From the NCBI GenBank assembly GCA_000745135.1, contig JQNH01000001.1:1-64000 (forward strand): a DNA stretch of 64,000 bases, given 5' to 3'. Of the stretch, positions 9,365-20,174 are shown one piece after another (position 1 is the first letter of the stretch; each line of letters begins with the position of its first letter). The notes beneath the pieces were generated by a model, which worked only from the letters and a program-made list of their open reading frames with translations, was not told the DNA's origin and ran no database searches. The stretch is from Rhizobiales bacterium YIM 77505. GTDB lineage: Bacteria > Pseudomonadota > Alphaproteobacteria > Rhizobiales > Beijerinckiaceae. The position numbers and the translations under genes are program-made.

Positions 9365-10318
9365 ATGCGGATGCATACGGTGGTCATGGTCGGGCTGGCG
9401 ATCGTCTTTGGCGGTCTTGCCATGCTGGCGGGCCAGAAGTACCTCGCGCGGCAGGCGGCCCTCCACAGGCCTCAGGAGGTCGCCGCGGCGCAGCCGCCTG
9501 CTGTCGCCATGACGACGGTCGTGGTGGCGGCGTCACCGATCCGCTACGGCGACGACATCCACGCCCGCAACCTGCGCGAGGTGGCCTGGCCGGCCGATTT
9601 CGCTCCGGCCGGCGCCTTCAAGAGCGTGAGCGAGATTATCGGCGCCGGCGGGCGGCGCGTGGCGCTCGCCGCCATCGAGCCGAACGAGCCGGTGCTGCCG
9701 GCGAAGATCACCGGCCCCGGCCAGCGCGGCACCCTCTCGGCGCTCATCGAGGAGGGCATGACGGCCGTGACGATCCAGGTGAACGAGGTCGTCGGCGTTG
9801 CGGGGTTCGTGCTTCCGGGGGATCGGGTAGACGTGCTCGTCACCCGCCATGAGACGAGCGGAGACGGTGGTCCGGGGGCTGCGCCGACCTCCACCTCCTA
9901 TACCGACGTGGTGGTCCAGAATGTGCGCGTGCTCGCCGCCGGGCAGATCGCCGATGAGCGGGCCGACAAGCCGGCCCTCGTGAACGCCGTGACGGTCGAG
10001 GTCGCCCCGATCGCGGCGCAGAAGGTGGCGCTTGCGAGCAAGGCAGGGGCGCTGTCGCTGGTCCTGCGCCGGGCCGGCGAAGTCGCCGCGCGGCCGGCCC
10101 GCCGGGTGGCGCTCGGAGAAATCGGCACGGGCGAGCCGACGAACTCCTCGACTGTCACGGTTCGGGTCGCGCGCGGCATGGAACGCCGCGAATATGCGGT
10201 GCCCGCCCAGGGGCAGGCCTTGCCCGTGAACGCGAATGTGGCAAGCGTCGCGCCCGCGGCGCCTCAGCCCGCGCGCCGAACCGTTTCGCAGAGCGGGATG
10301 CCAGGCCAGGGCCTGTGA
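9365..10318 (+). CDS. cpaB: Flp pilus assembly protein CpaB/RcpC
   Basis: Periplasmic component of Tad/Flp pilus machines, thought to bind peptidoglycan and support the secretin. The 317-residue protein has an N-terminal membrane anchor (MVGLAIVFGGLAMLAG), a SAF domain around residues 45-110 (VVVAASPIRYGDDIHARNLREV), and the RcpC region with GFVLPGDRVDVLVT. The gene is followed after 4 bp by a TadG-like gene, so the two form an operon. The other Tad genes (prepilin, ATPase, secretin) are not in this window, so this cpaB is separated from the main locus or part of a minimal set. Confidence 0.93.
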   Translation: MRMHTVVMVGLAIVFGGLAMLAGQKYLARQAALHRPQEVAAAQPPAVAMTTVVVAASPIRYGDDIHARNLREVAWPADFAPAGAFKSVSEIIGAGGRRVALAAIEPNEPVLPAKITGPGQRGTLSALIEEGMTAVTIQVNEVVGVAGFVLPGDRVDVLVTRHETSGDGGPGAAPTSTSYTDVVVQNVRVLAAGQIADERADKPALVNAVTVEVAPIAAQKVALASKAGALSLVLRRAGEVAARPARRVALGEIGTGEPTNSSTVTVRVARGMERREYAVPAQGQALPVNANVASVAPAAPQPARRTVSQSGMPGQGL

Positions 10319-10322
10319 GGCC

Positions 10323-11900
10323 ATGCTGGGGCGCGCCGTCCGTCGCTTCGCAAAGGATGAGCGCGGCAACGCGCTCCTCTTGTTCGGCCTCGCGCTGGTT
10401 CCGCTCATCGGTTCGGCGGGCGGGGCGGTCGATTACGCAGAGGCCCTGCGCCGCCGCACGGAGCTTCAGATCGCGCTCGACGGGGCGACCATGGCGGTGG
10501 CTCGGCAGGCGCCCATGGCGGCGACGGAGACCCAGACGGCCATCCATAACGCCACGGCCGAGCGCCTTACCGCGAGCGGCATCAAGCCGGAGGAGTGGCG
10601 GATCGTCACCGCCGCCGACGTGAATGGTCGCGTGTCCGCCACGGCCGAGCTGAAGGTTCAGACCAGGTTCCTCGGGCTCATGGGCATCCCCGAGATGACC
10701 ATGAGCACCTCCACCGAGGTCGCGCGTCACAAGAAGCTCGAGGTGGCGCTCGTCCTCGATACGACCGGCTCGATGGCGACGAACAACCGGATCGGCGCCT
10801 TGAGGGACGCCGCGAGGACGCTCATCGATTCGCTCTATGCTGCGCCCAACGCCAAGGACATGGTGAAGACGGCGCTCGTCCCCTTCGTGACGACCGTCAA
10901 CATCAAGGTGCCGGGCGTGTTCGACTGGGCCTGGATCGACACAGGCGCCAAGGCGAAATACCACGGCATCAACTTCAACCTGACGAACGGCCAGCGCACC
11001 AGCCACATCAAGCTGTTCAACGACTTGTTCAACAGGACCGACGGGAGCGGCTGGAAGGGCTGCGTCGAGGCGCGGGCCGAACCTTATGACGTGGAGGACA
11101 CGCCCCCCGACCCCAGCGTTCCCGACACGCTGTTCGTGCCCTGGTTCTGGCCGGACGAGCCGGATTCCGGCATCGCCTATGTGGCCGGCACGGCCTACAA
11201 CAACAATTACATGCCGGACGACTACACGGTGCCCCAAGGCACCGATCCGAAGACCACCGCTCCCGACCGTCAGCGCAACACGACGAAGTACCGGAACAAG
11301 CGCTCTTACGCCACCATCGATCAGACCCCCTCGGACACCTCCGGCCCCAACAAGAGCTGCCCGGAGCCGTTGACGCCCCTCACCAACGATGCCGACCTCA
11401 TGCGCACGCGCATCGCCGCCATGCGCCCATGGAACAACTCCGGCACCAACATCGCGCAAGGGATGGTGTGGGGCTGGAGCGTGCTCTCGCCCGAGATCCC
11501 CTTCACGGAGGGCGTCCCCTACGACGATCCGACGACCCAGAAGGCCATGATCGTGCTCACCGACGGCGAGAACGAGGTCTATGGCGGCTGGTCGAACCAC
11601 AACCGGTCGGACTACTCGTCCTACAACTATCTCGGGGTCAACCGCCTCGGCACCACCGACAAGACGCAGGGCGTCGCCAAGGTGAACGAGAAAGTCGCGG
11701 CGCTCTGCGCCAAGATCAAGGCGAAGAACATCCGCGTCTACACGATCACCTTCGAGCTGAACTCTGCGACCGGGCAGGCGCTCTTCCGCGACTGCGCGAC
11801 CAAGCCCGAGCTCTACTACAACTCGCCCTCAACGGGCGAGCTGAAGAACATCTTCCAGCTCATCGCCAACGACCTCGGCCGCCTGCGCTTCAGCCGTTGA
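10323..11900 (+). CDS. TadG-like pilus protein with von Willebrand factor A domain
   Basis: A 525-residue protein, membrane-anchored with its bulk outside the cytoplasm. The N-terminus ERGNALLLFGLALVPLIGSAGGAVDYAEA is the TadE/TadG-type signal and membrane segment. A VWA domain begins at about residue 140, with the metal-site motif DTTGS at 146-150, and continues through MIVLTDGENEVYGG to the C-terminal region with DCATKPELYY. The start at 10323 lies 4 bp after cpaB; an earlier in-frame Met would overlap cpaB heavily. A paralogue lies at 15986-17242. The role in pilus assembly is inferred from family and from cpaB. Confidence 0.88.
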   Translation: MLGRAVRRFAKDERGNALLLFGLALVPLIGSAGGAVDYAEALRRRTELQIALDGATMAVARQAPMAATETQTAIHNATAERLTASGIKPEEWRIVTAADVNGRVSATAELKVQTRFLGLMGIPEMTMSTSTEVARHKKLEVALVLDTTGSMATNNRIGALRDAARTLIDSLYAAPNAKDMVKTALVPFVTTVNIKVPGVFDWAWIDTGAKAKYHGINFNLTNGQRTSHIKLFNDLFNRTDGSGWKGCVEARAEPYDVEDTPPDPSVPDTLFVPWFWPDEPDSGIAYVAGTAYNNNYMPDDYTVPQGTDPKTTAPDRQRNTTKYRNKRSYATIDQTPSDTSGPNKSCPEPLTPLTNDADLMRTRIAAMRPWNNSGTNIAQGMVWGWSVLSPEIPFTEGVPYDDPTTQKAMIVLTDGENEVYGGWSNHNRSDYSSYNYLGVNRLGTTDKTQGVAKVNEKVAALCAKIKAKNIRVYTITFELNSATGQALFRDCATKPELYYNSPSTGELKNIFQLIANDLGRLRFSR

Positions 11901-11919
11901 GCCGCGACGCCCCTCGGCT

Positions 11920-12255
11920 TCAGGCGGACTGCCTGACCGGAATGCCTTTCGTGGCGAAAAGCTGCTGCAGCTCGCCCGATTGGAACATTTCGCGCGTGAT
12001 GTCGCAGCCGCCGATGAACTCGCCCTTCACATAGAGCTGCGGGATCGTCGGCCAGTTGGAATAATCCTTGATGCCCTGGCGGATGTCCTGGTCCTCGAGC
12101 ACGTTGATGCCCTTGTAGGGGACCCCGAGGTAATCGAGGATCTGAACCACCTGGCCCGAGAAGCCGCACATGGGGAATTGCGGCGTGCCCTTCATGAAGA
12201 GCACCACGTCGTTAGACTTCACTTCGTTGTCGATGCGGGTGTGGACGTCGGTCAT
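11920..12255 (-). CDS. grxD: monothiol glutaredoxin, Grx4/GrxD family
   Basis: Cytoplasmic carrier of [2Fe-2S] clusters, acting with BolA-family partners. The 111-residue protein has the monothiol CGFS active site (C30), MKGTP before it, and the glutathione-binding WPTIPQLYV and GGCDI segments. The start at 12255 follows the stop of the upstream DUF29 gene by 2 bp; a longer reading from 12288 would overlap that gene. bolA is the first gene of the same run (13519), but two DUF29 genes have been placed between bolA and grxD, where the two are normally adjacent. Confidence 0.95.
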   Translation of the reverse strand: MTDVHTRIDNEVKSNDVVLFMKGTPQFPMCGFSGQVVQILDYLGVPYKGINVLEDQDIRQGIKDYSNWPTIPQLYVKGEFIGGCDITREMFQSGELQQLFATKGIPVRQSA

Positions 12256-12257
12256 GT

Positions 12258-12767
12258 CTACGGGTCCTTCTCGGCCTTTGGTCGCCACGAGGTCAGGAGG
12301 ATATATAGCCGTTCAACGGCGACATCATAGGTGAAGTCGTCGGCCAGGAGTTCATCGAGGCTGAAGGGGCAAGTCCGCGGAATGGAGGGCGGCACGCCGA
12401 GGGGGCGACGTGGGATCTCCCGCATCGCCTGCTCGAACGCCTGCCGCCACAGCCGATCGAGGTCGAGCCGCGCCCGAATCGTGGGGCTGAGTTCGCGCCT
12501 CGCTTCGTCTTTTCCGTCGAACGTCCGGCTGATGCGCTGGTGCCGCAGGAGCGAGTCCGGATCGCAATAGCCTGCGATGGCCTGGACCAGCACCTCGCGC
12601 AGCCCGGTTTCGGCGTGGGCAAGCGCTGACCGGCCGACGTCCTCGATCGCGCTCGCCACGCGCTCCCAATCTCCCGAGGACGCCACCTCCGTGTCGATCA
12701 GCGCCCGAAGCGCGGTCGCCTGCTCCTCGGACCAGCGGAGGATGTCGGTGTCGTAAAGGGATTTCAC
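12258..12767 (-). CDS. DUF29 family protein (copy 2)
   Basis: A 169-residue protein beginning with [23 protein letters not shown]. The opening pattern 'LYDTDxxxWxxxQ', followed by [15 protein letters not shown] and a C-terminal [13 protein letters not shown], is the DUF29 family layout; function is unknown. The start is 2 bp after the stop of the preceding DUF29 gene, and the stop is 2 bp before grxD. A longer in-frame reading reaching 13286 runs through the other DUF29 gene out of frame and is not used. The two DUF29 proteins are clearly related but diverged. Confidence 0.85.
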   Translation of the reverse strand: MKSLYDTDILRWSEEQATALRALIDTEVASSGDWERVASAIEDVGRSALAHAETGLREVLVQAIAGYCDPDSLLRHQRISRTFDGKDEARRELSPTIRARLDLDRLWRQAFEQAMREIPRRPLGVPPSIPRTCPFSLDELLADDFTYDVAVERLYILLTSWRPKAEKDP

Positions 12768-12769
12768 GG

Positions 12770-13261
12770 TTACGGCCCCCTTCGGGCGAGCGCAGCCTTG
12801 AGATGGGCGATCAGGTCGAACTCCCCTTCCAGCAAGTCGTCGAAGGACAAGGGGCACCGTGGCGGAAGCTGAGGAACCGCGCGATCGAACGCTTCCAAGG
12901 CCAGGGCGGCCCGCCGGCAAGCCTCCGCCCAGACCTCCTCCAGGTTGATCCGCTGCCGCATGGCCGGCCGGGTCTTGGCTTGCGCCTGGCTGAGGAAGAA
13001 TCGGACTTCCCGGCTCCATTGCTGCGCCGACAGGGAATCCGGATCGGCGATGATCTTCAGCCCATGCGCCAGGGCGTTCGTGAGGAGGCTCTCCACCGCG
13101 CGGCGCTGGTCGGACCCCACGTCCTGGATCTCCTCGATGACGTTCTCCCAGTCGATGGTGTTCGCCCAGACGCCAGGGGTGGTGGCGAGGCGACGCAGGG
13201 CGGCGACCTGAAGTTCGGCCCAGGCCTCCCGATCCTCCGTGTAGAGCGCTGCGAAATCCAT
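12770..13261 (-). CDS. DUF29 family protein (copy 1)
   Basis: A 163-residue soluble protein beginning MDFAALYTEDREAWAELQ, with DWENVIEEIQDVG and CPLSFDDLLEGEFD at positions equivalent to those in the next gene, which marks it as DUF29. Function is unknown; in other bacteria such genes often occur as duplicated or solitary accessory genes. It lies 21 bp after bolA and 2 bp before the second DUF29 gene, so all four genes from bolA to grxD probably share one transcript. Confidence 0.87.
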   Translation of the reverse strand: MDFAALYTEDREAWAELQVAALRRLATTPGVWANTIDWENVIEEIQDVGSDQRRAVESLLTNALAHGLKIIADPDSLSAQQWSREVRFFLSQAQAKTRPAMRQRINLEEVWAEACRRAALALEAFDRAVPQLPPRCPLSFDDLLEGEFDLIAHLKAALARRGP

Positions 13262-13282
13262 CCCTCGGCTCCAGGAAGTCGC

Positions 13283-13519
13283 TCAATCCTGGGGCGTCGC
13301 GGTCGTCAGGGCAAGGGCGTGCAGGACGCCGCCCATGCGGCCTTGCAGGGCGGCATAGACCATCTGGTGCTGCTGGACGCGGCTCTTGCCCTTGAAGGCG
13401 GCCGAGGTGACGGTGGCGGCGTAGTGGTCGCCGTCGCCGGCGAGGTCCTTGATCTCGACCGTGGCGTCGGGGATCGCGGCCTTGATCAGGCTCTCGATCT
13501 CGCGGGCGTCCATGGGCAT
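13283..13519 (-). CDS. bolA: BolA family protein
   Basis: A 78-residue partner of monothiol glutaredoxins in iron-sulfur cluster handling. It begins MPMDAREIESLIKAAIPDATVEI, has the conserved GDGDHYAATV and RVQQHQMVYAAL (the family's RV-x-x-H-x-x-VY pattern), and ends at a normal length. It is downstream of purL on the same strand (29 bp gap), the usual purL-bolA-grxD order of alphaproteobacteria except for the two DUF29 genes that follow. Confidence 0.95.
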   Translation of the reverse strand: MPMDAREIESLIKAAIPDATVEIKDLAGDGDHYAATVTSAAFKGKSRVQQHQMVYAALQGRMGGVLHALALTTATPQD

Positions 13520-13548
13520 GGGGGTCTCTCCTTGGCGTCTTGGCCAGC

Positions 13549-15771
<2,223 letters not shown>

Positions 15772-15985
15772 CGGCGTCTCAACGGGTCGGGCTCGGGGTC
15801 GGCCCGGCCATAGCCCCTAAAGGCCCGCCCTGGCAACGGCGCCGGACGTCGCCCCGAGCCTTTCCAGCGCGTTTACGGGGAGCAGCCGCCCTTCCGCCGA
15901 ACCGTGTCAAAGCGGGACAAGGTGCGCTGGCACGCCTCTCGCAGCCATGGCTGCATCCGCGGCGGCGGTTAAGAGGAGGCGACCG

Positions 15986-17242
15986 ATGGCGATCTGGCAG
16001 CGTTTCAAGACGGATCAGCGGGGCGCCACGGCGGTGATGTTCGGGCTCGCGCTCGTGCCGGTCATGGGCCTCGCCGGGGCTGCGATCGACTACGGCCGCG
16101 CAACGGCCGCCCGCATGCATTTGCAGCGGGCGGTGGACGATGCGGCGCTGCTTCTCGTGCGCGAGGCCTCCGCCCTCAAGGACGCCGAGCTGAAGCGTCA
16201 GGGAACCGAGGTGGTCAAGGGCCTGATGGGGGTGGCGCGCGGCGTGTCGCTCGATCGCATCGAGGTCAGCCGCGACGGGCGAAGGATCCGGGTCGCCGCC
16301 GAAGGGACCGTGGCGACGACCTTCATGGGTGTCGCTGGGTTCGCGTCCATGAAGATCGCCTCGGAGGCCCAGTCGACCTGGGGGATGCAGAAGATCGAGC
16401 TCGCCCTCGTCCTCGACAACACCGGCTCCATGAACGAGAGCCCGCAGGGCAAGCGCAAGATCGACGAGTTGAAGGCGGCGGCCGGCCGGCTCCTGGAGGA
16501 TCTGCGCGCCGTGGCGCAGGAGCCCGACACGGTGAAGGTCTCGATCGTCCCGTTCGACACCGAGGTCCGCCTCGACACCAAGTACCGCAACGAGAGCTGG
16601 CTGCGCTGGGAGAACCCCGCGGATCGCCTGTCCTGGACCGGCTATGTGGAGGACCGCGACCAGCCGCACGACGTGACGGCCGCTCCCGCGACGGGCGACG
16701 CGGCGACGAAGCACCGGGCGCGGCGGGTGAGCCGCTACCCGGCGGGCACCGGTACCGGCCGCGGCGACATCGCCGCCATCCGCCCGCTCACCTCTCTTTA
16801 CGGCTATGCCGATTATCAGGCCCTCACTGACACGGTTGCGGCCATGCGCCCGCGCGGCAACACCAACATCACGCTCGGTGTCGTGTGGGGGCTCGCGACC
16901 CTCACGAAGTCGGATGCCTTCTCGGAGGCGGAGCCCGTCGGCACGAAGGGCGTCAAGAAGTTCATGATCGTCCTGACGGACGGCGAGAACACGCAAAGCC
17001 TCGTCAACGGCGCCGTCAATACGAAACGCAGCGTCATCGACGCCCGCACGCGCCTTGCCTGCGAGACCGCCAAGGGCGTGGTCACGGTCTACACGATCCG
17101 CCTCGTCGAAGGGAACGCGGACCTCCTGCGCAACTGCGCCAGCGATCCGGACAAGTACTATGACGTGACCGATCCCTCGAAGCTCGACGGCGTGTTCCAG
17201 GCAATCATCCGCGAGATCTCGGGCACGCGGCTGAGCGTGTGA
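15986..17242 (+). CDS. TadG-like pilus protein with VWA domain (copy 2)
   Basis: A 418-residue protein with the TadE/G-type N-terminus QRGATAVMFGLALVPVMGLAGAAIDYGRA and a VWA domain whose metal motif is DNTGS (144-148), followed by MIVLTDGENTQS and a C-terminal DPDKYYDV. A strong Shine-Dalgarno GAGGAGG at 15973-15979 fixes the start at 15986. It is shorter than the copy at 10323 because the region between the metal motif and the second VWA half is reduced. It lies alone and in opposite orientation between purL and purQ, away from cpaB, which suggests relocation after duplication. Confidence 0.87.
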   Translation: MAIWQRFKTDQRGATAVMFGLALVPVMGLAGAAIDYGRATAARMHLQRAVDDAALLLVREASALKDAELKRQGTEVVKGLMGVARGVSLDRIEVSRDGRRIRVAAEGTVATTFMGVAGFASMKIASEAQSTWGMQKIELALVLDNTGSMNESPQGKRKIDELKAAAGRLLEDLRAVAQEPDTVKVSIVPFDTEVRLDTKYRNESWLRWENPADRLSWTGYVEDRDQPHDVTAAPATGDAATKHRARRVSRYPAGTGTGRGDIAAIRPLTSLYGYADYQALTDTVAAMRPRGNTNITLGVVWGLATLTKSDAFSEAEPVGTKGVKKFMIVLTDGENTQSLVNGAVNTKRSVIDARTRLACETAKGVVTVYTIRLVEGNADLLRNCASDPDKYYDVTDPSKLDGVFQAIIREISGTRLSV

Positions 17243-17247
17243 GGACA

Positions 17248-17277
17248 CCTCTTCTCCCCGCCGTGCGGGGAGAGAGG
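17248..17277. terminator. bidirectional hairpin between tadG-like gene and purQ
   Basis: CCTCTTCTCCCCGC pairs with GCGGGGAGAGAGG around a 3-nt loop. It sits in the 38-bp gap between two converging genes, 5 bp after the plus-strand stop and 3 bp before the purQ stop. There is no T-run, so it may act as a weak or Rho-assisted terminator for both strands. Confidence 0.6.
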
Positions 17278-17280
17278 ACG

Positions 17281-17970
17281 CTACGCCGCCCTCGCGACGA
17301 GGCTCTCGAACAAGCCGCGCCCGTCGGTGCCGCCGGCGAGGTCGTCGATGAGGTTCTCCGGGTGCGGCATGAGGCCGAGCACGTTGAACTTCTCGGAATA
17401 GACGCCGGCGATGGCGTTCAGGGAGCCGTTCCGGTTGGCGTCGGCGGTCACGTTGCCCGCCTCGTCGCAGTAGCGGAAGGCGATGCGGCCCTCTCCTTCG
17501 AGGCGGCCGATGGTCGCCTCGTCGGCGAAATAGTTGCCCTCGCCATGGGCGACGCACACCTTGATGACCTGGCCCGGGGCGTAGCGGCGCGTGAAGGCCG
17601 TGTCCGTGCGTTCCACCTTCAGGTGCTGCCAGTGGCAGATGAATCTGAGGTTCGCATTGCGCATGAGAACGCCCGGCAGCAGCCCCGATTCGCATAGGAT
17701 CTGGAAGCCGTTGCAGATGCCGAGCACCAGGCCGCCGCGGGCCGCGTGGGCCCTGACTGCATCCATGATCATGGTCCGCGCCGCAATGGCGCCGCAGCGC
17801 AGGTAATCGCCATAGGAGAAGCCGCCCGGCAGCACCACGAGGTCCGTGCCTTTCGGCAATTCGTCCTCGGCATGCCAGACCGTCGCAACCTCGCCCCCCG
17901 CGAGGCGCAGGGCGCGCGCGACGTCGCCGTCGCGGTTGGAGCCGGGGAAAACGACGACGGCGGCTTTCAT
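17281..17970 (-). CDS. purQ: phosphoribosylformylglycinamidine synthase subunit PurQ
   Basis: Glutaminase subunit that feeds ammonia to PurL. The 229-residue class-I amidotransferase has the nucleophile C86 in GICNGFQ and the His/Glu part of the triad in LGLMPHPENL. GGFSYGDYLRCG is the oxyanion region typical of PurQ. It starts 4 bp after purS, forming a purSQ pair, and converges on the tadG-like gene. Confidence 0.97.
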   Translation of the reverse strand: MKAAVVVFPGSNRDGDVARALRLAGGEVATVWHAEDELPKGTDLVVLPGGFSYGDYLRCGAIAARTMIMDAVRAHAARGGLVLGICNGFQILCESGLLPGVLMRNANLRFICHWQHLKVERTDTAFTRRYAPGQVIKVCVAHGEGNYFADEATIGRLEGEGRIAFRYCDEAGNVTADANRNGSLNAIAGVYSEKFNVLGLMPHPENLIDDLAGGTDGRGLFESLVARAA

Positions 17971-17974
17971 GGCC

Positions 17975-18214
17975 TCACGCCAGCTCCACGCGGTAGTTCT
18001 CGATGACCGTGTTGGCGAGGAGCTTCTCGCAGGCCTCGTTCAGGGCCGCTTCAGCCTTGGCCCTGTCCGTCGTGTCGAGTTCCACGTCGAACAGCTTGCC
18101 CTGGCGGACGCTGGCGACGCCCTCGATCCCGAGCGATCTCAGCGCCCCCTCGATCGCCTTGCCCTGGGGGTCGAGGACGCCGGACTTCAGGGTGACGGTG
18201 ACGCGGGCTTTCAT
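17975..18214 (-). CDS. purS: phosphoribosylformylglycinamidine synthase subunit PurS
   Basis: Small structural subunit that bridges PurQ and PurL. The 79-residue protein begins MKARVTVTLKSGVLDPQGKAIEGALRSLG, the diagnostic PurS opening, and shows the usual VASVRQGKLFDVELD strand. The gene precedes purQ by 4 bp on the same strand. Confidence 0.96.
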   Translation of the reverse strand: MKARVTVTLKSGVLDPQGKAIEGALRSLGIEGVASVRQGKLFDVELDTTDRAKAEAALNEACEKLLANTVIENYRVELA

Positions 18215-18271
18215 GGCGGCGCTGGTCTTTCAGGTGAAGGACAGGGCCGCCTAGCACAGCCCGCCGCGCGA

Positions 18272-18304
18272 CTCCATCCCTCCCGCGGGGGTGCGAGGGT
18301 GGAG
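18272..18304. terminator. hairpin downstream of the minus-strand lipoprotein gene
   Basis: CTCCATCCCTC pairs with GAGGGTGGAG (one bulged T) around a GC-rich loop. It lies 13-46 bp past the stop of the minus-strand gene at 18318 and upstream of purS. It lacks a T-run, so termination strength is uncertain. Confidence 0.45.
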
Positions 18305-18317
18305 GAAGGATTAGCGG

Positions 18318-18878
18318 TCAGCGCAGCCGCGCCGCGACCTCGCGGGCGGCGAGCCTGACGCCGTCCTCGCTCTCGCCGATGACGAGCGCCACGCGAAGGG
18401 TGTCGCCATTCGGCAGGCCGAGCGCGACCGCGTGGGCAGGCCGCGAACCATCGGCGCGCATGAGGGTAATGGAGAAGCCGGAGAGGCGGCCCTCGTGAAA
18501 CGGGCGCGCTGTCGCCACGGTGCGGATCGCCTTGCGGTGCGGAGCGGTGTCGGCCGCATCGCGCTCCTGAAGATAGCGGACGAGGCGCTGCGGGTCTTCG
18601 AGGGTCGTCGCAAGCTCGCGCGCCGCCGCGTCGGTGGCGCGAAACACGGCGATCCCGACGCGCGGCGCGCAGTCCGGGGCAAGACAGGCGCCGATCCCCT
18701 CCGCCTTGATCTCACCCTCGGCGATCCAGCCGCGGAGCGGCAGGGTCATCCAGCCCCCGCCCGCCGGTATCTCGTCGATATGGGCCGGAAGGTAGATGCA
18801 GCTCCCGAGCGCCAGCGCGGCCACCAAGGGCGAGGCGGCGAGAAGGCGTTGGCCGAAGCGGGGGGTTGGACGGGGCAC
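18318..18878 (-). CDS. hypothetical lipoprotein
   Basis: A 186-residue protein with a lipoprotein-type N-terminus: basic MPRPTPRFGQR, hydrophobic LLAASPLVAALALGSC with Cys at the expected lipidation point. The mature part contains an APDCAPR segment and a C-terminal stretch VALVIGESEDGVRLAAREVAARLR. I do not recognise the family. It lies between purC and purS on the same strand, flanked by hairpins, so it may be an independent small unit rather than part of a purine operon. Confidence 0.62.
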   Translation of the reverse strand: MPRPTPRFGQRLLAASPLVAALALGSCIYLPAHIDEIPAGGGWMTLPLRGWIAEGEIKAEGIGACLAPDCAPRVGIAVFRATDAAARELATTLEDPQRLVRYLQERDAADTAPHRKAIRTVATARPFHEGRLSGFSITLMRADGSRPAHAVALGLPNGDTLRVALVIGESEDGVRLAAREVAARLR

Positions 18879-18946
18879 GCGAGGTCAAAAGGCGAATCGG
18901 TGCACGCTCGATGCGGCGAGCGTGGAAGGCAACCCTATGCCCTGAA

Positions 18947-19002
18947 CCCTCTCCCTCGTCGGGAGAGGGCGAAGATGAAAGCGCCCGGCATCGGGCCGGG
19001 CG
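18947..19002. terminator. two adjacent perfect hairpins downstream of purC
   Basis: The first is CCCTCTCCC / GGGAGAGGG (18947-18969, 5-nt loop); the second is CGCCCGGC / GCCGGGCG (18982-19002, 5-nt loop). Both sit in the 151-bp gap after the minus-strand purC stop at 19030. Tandem GC-rich stems without T-runs are common at gene ends in such genomes and may also be REP-like elements. Confidence 0.55.
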
Positions 19003-19029
19003 TCCGAAGGCACGAGGAGAGCAAGCCCG

Positions 19030-19794
19030 TCACTGGACGAGCCGCGGGCCGCCCATGGCGGGCTTCTCGTTCTCGCCCAGAATCCCGAGGCGGCGGGCGA
19101 CCTCGGAATAAGCCTCAATCAGGCCGCCGAGGTCGCGACGGAAGCGGTCCTTGTCGAGCTTGTCCTGGCTCTTGATGTCCCAGAGGCGGCAGGAATCCGG
19201 CGAAATCTCGTCGGCGACCACGATGCGCATCATGTCGCCCTCCCAGAGACGGCCGCATTCCATCTTGAAATCCACGAGGCGGATGCCGACGCCGAGGAAA
19301 AGGCCGGAGAGGAAGTCGTTGACGCGGATGGCGAGCGCCATGATGTCGTCGATCTCCTGGGGCGTCGCCCATCCGAAGGCGGTGATGTGCTCCTCGGAGA
19401 CAAGCGGGTCGCCGAGCGCGTCGTTCTTGTAATAGAACTCGATGATCGAGCGCGGCAGCTGCGTGCCCTCTTCGAGGCCCAGGCGCTGGGCAAGGGACCC
19501 TGCGGCCACGTTCCGCACCACCACCTCGAGCGGGATGATCTCGACCTCGCGGATCAGCTGCTCGCGCATGTTGAGGCGGCGGATGAAGTGGGTCGGGACC
19601 CCGATATCGTTGAGGTGCTGGAAGACGAACTCGGAGATGCGGTTGTTGAGGACGCCCTTGCCGTCGATGACCTCGTGTTTCTTGGCGTTGAACGCAGTCG
19701 CGTCGTCCTTGAAGTGCTGGATGAGCGTTCCGGGCTCCGGCCCCTCATAGAGGACCTTCGCCTTGCCCTCGTAGATGCGACGGCGGCGGTTCAT
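19030..19794 (-). CDS. purC: phosphoribosylaminoimidazole-succinocarboxamide synthase
   Basis: Makes SAICAR from CAIR, aspartate and ATP in purine synthesis. The 254-residue protein begins [18 protein letters not shown], the standard alphaproteobacterial opening, and contains [31 protein letters not shown] and the SAICAR synthetase signature around LVDFKMECG and [12 protein letters not shown]. The start at 19794 is preferred; upstream in-frame Mets give an unsupported N-terminal extension. It lies upstream of the lipoprotein gene and purSQ on the same strand. Confidence 0.96.
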   Translation of the reverse strand: MNRRRRIYEGKAKVLYEGPEPGTLIQHFKDDATAFNAKKHEVIDGKGVLNNRISEFVFQHLNDIGVPTHFIRRLNMREQLIREVEIIPLEVVVRNVAAGSLAQRLGLEEGTQLPRSIIEFYYKNDALGDPLVSEEHITAFGWATPQEIDDIMALAIRVNDFLSGLFLGVGIRLVDFKMECGRLWEGDMMRIVVADEISPDSCRLWDIKSQDKLDKDRFRRDLGGLIEAYSEVARRLGILGENEKPAMGGPRLVQ

Positions 19795-20174
19795 GGGGAT
19801 GTACCGTGGTTTGAGGAAGTCCATTGGGTGGGCCGAGGCTCCGTATGACACAAAAACCCGCGGCGGGGCGGGGCGCGGTCGTGGATCAGTGACCGGCCGT
19901 CCGCTGGCCGGCAACCTAGCCGATCGGGTCGCGCCGCACAACGACAGGGCTGATGTGGGGTGAACGGCCTTGATTTTGCAGGGGAAAACGACGGATTTGA
20001 GGCGCGGCCGCCGTCGACCTGCCATTCCGCCCGCCACCAGGGCGTGCTGCCATGCAAAGGGGCGGGCCAGGCACGCCGGCCTGCTGGGCTCTTGGGGCGA
20101 TGCACTCGGCCGAAAGCCTCTTGCAACCGTGGCGGCGCTGGAACGTTAGCTCCGCACAGCCTGGGAGCGCTCCC
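19795..20174. other. intergenic region, 380 bp
   Basis: This is the divergent gap between purC and the plus-strand secreted protein. It must hold the purC promoter. Frames here are short and have no recognisable family or start signals; I see no RNA gene or terminator. Confidence 0.55.

Noticed and set aside
12258-13286. 342-codon minus-strand frame across both DUF29 genes
   Set aside because: Only its last 169 codons are a DUF29 protein; the first half runs out of frame through the other DUF29 gene. The GTG start at 12767 explains the data better.
15779-17695. 638-codon minus-strand frame spanning the tadG-like gene and part of purQ
   Set aside because: It is out of frame with purQ and antisense to a gene with a strong ribosome site and family motifs.
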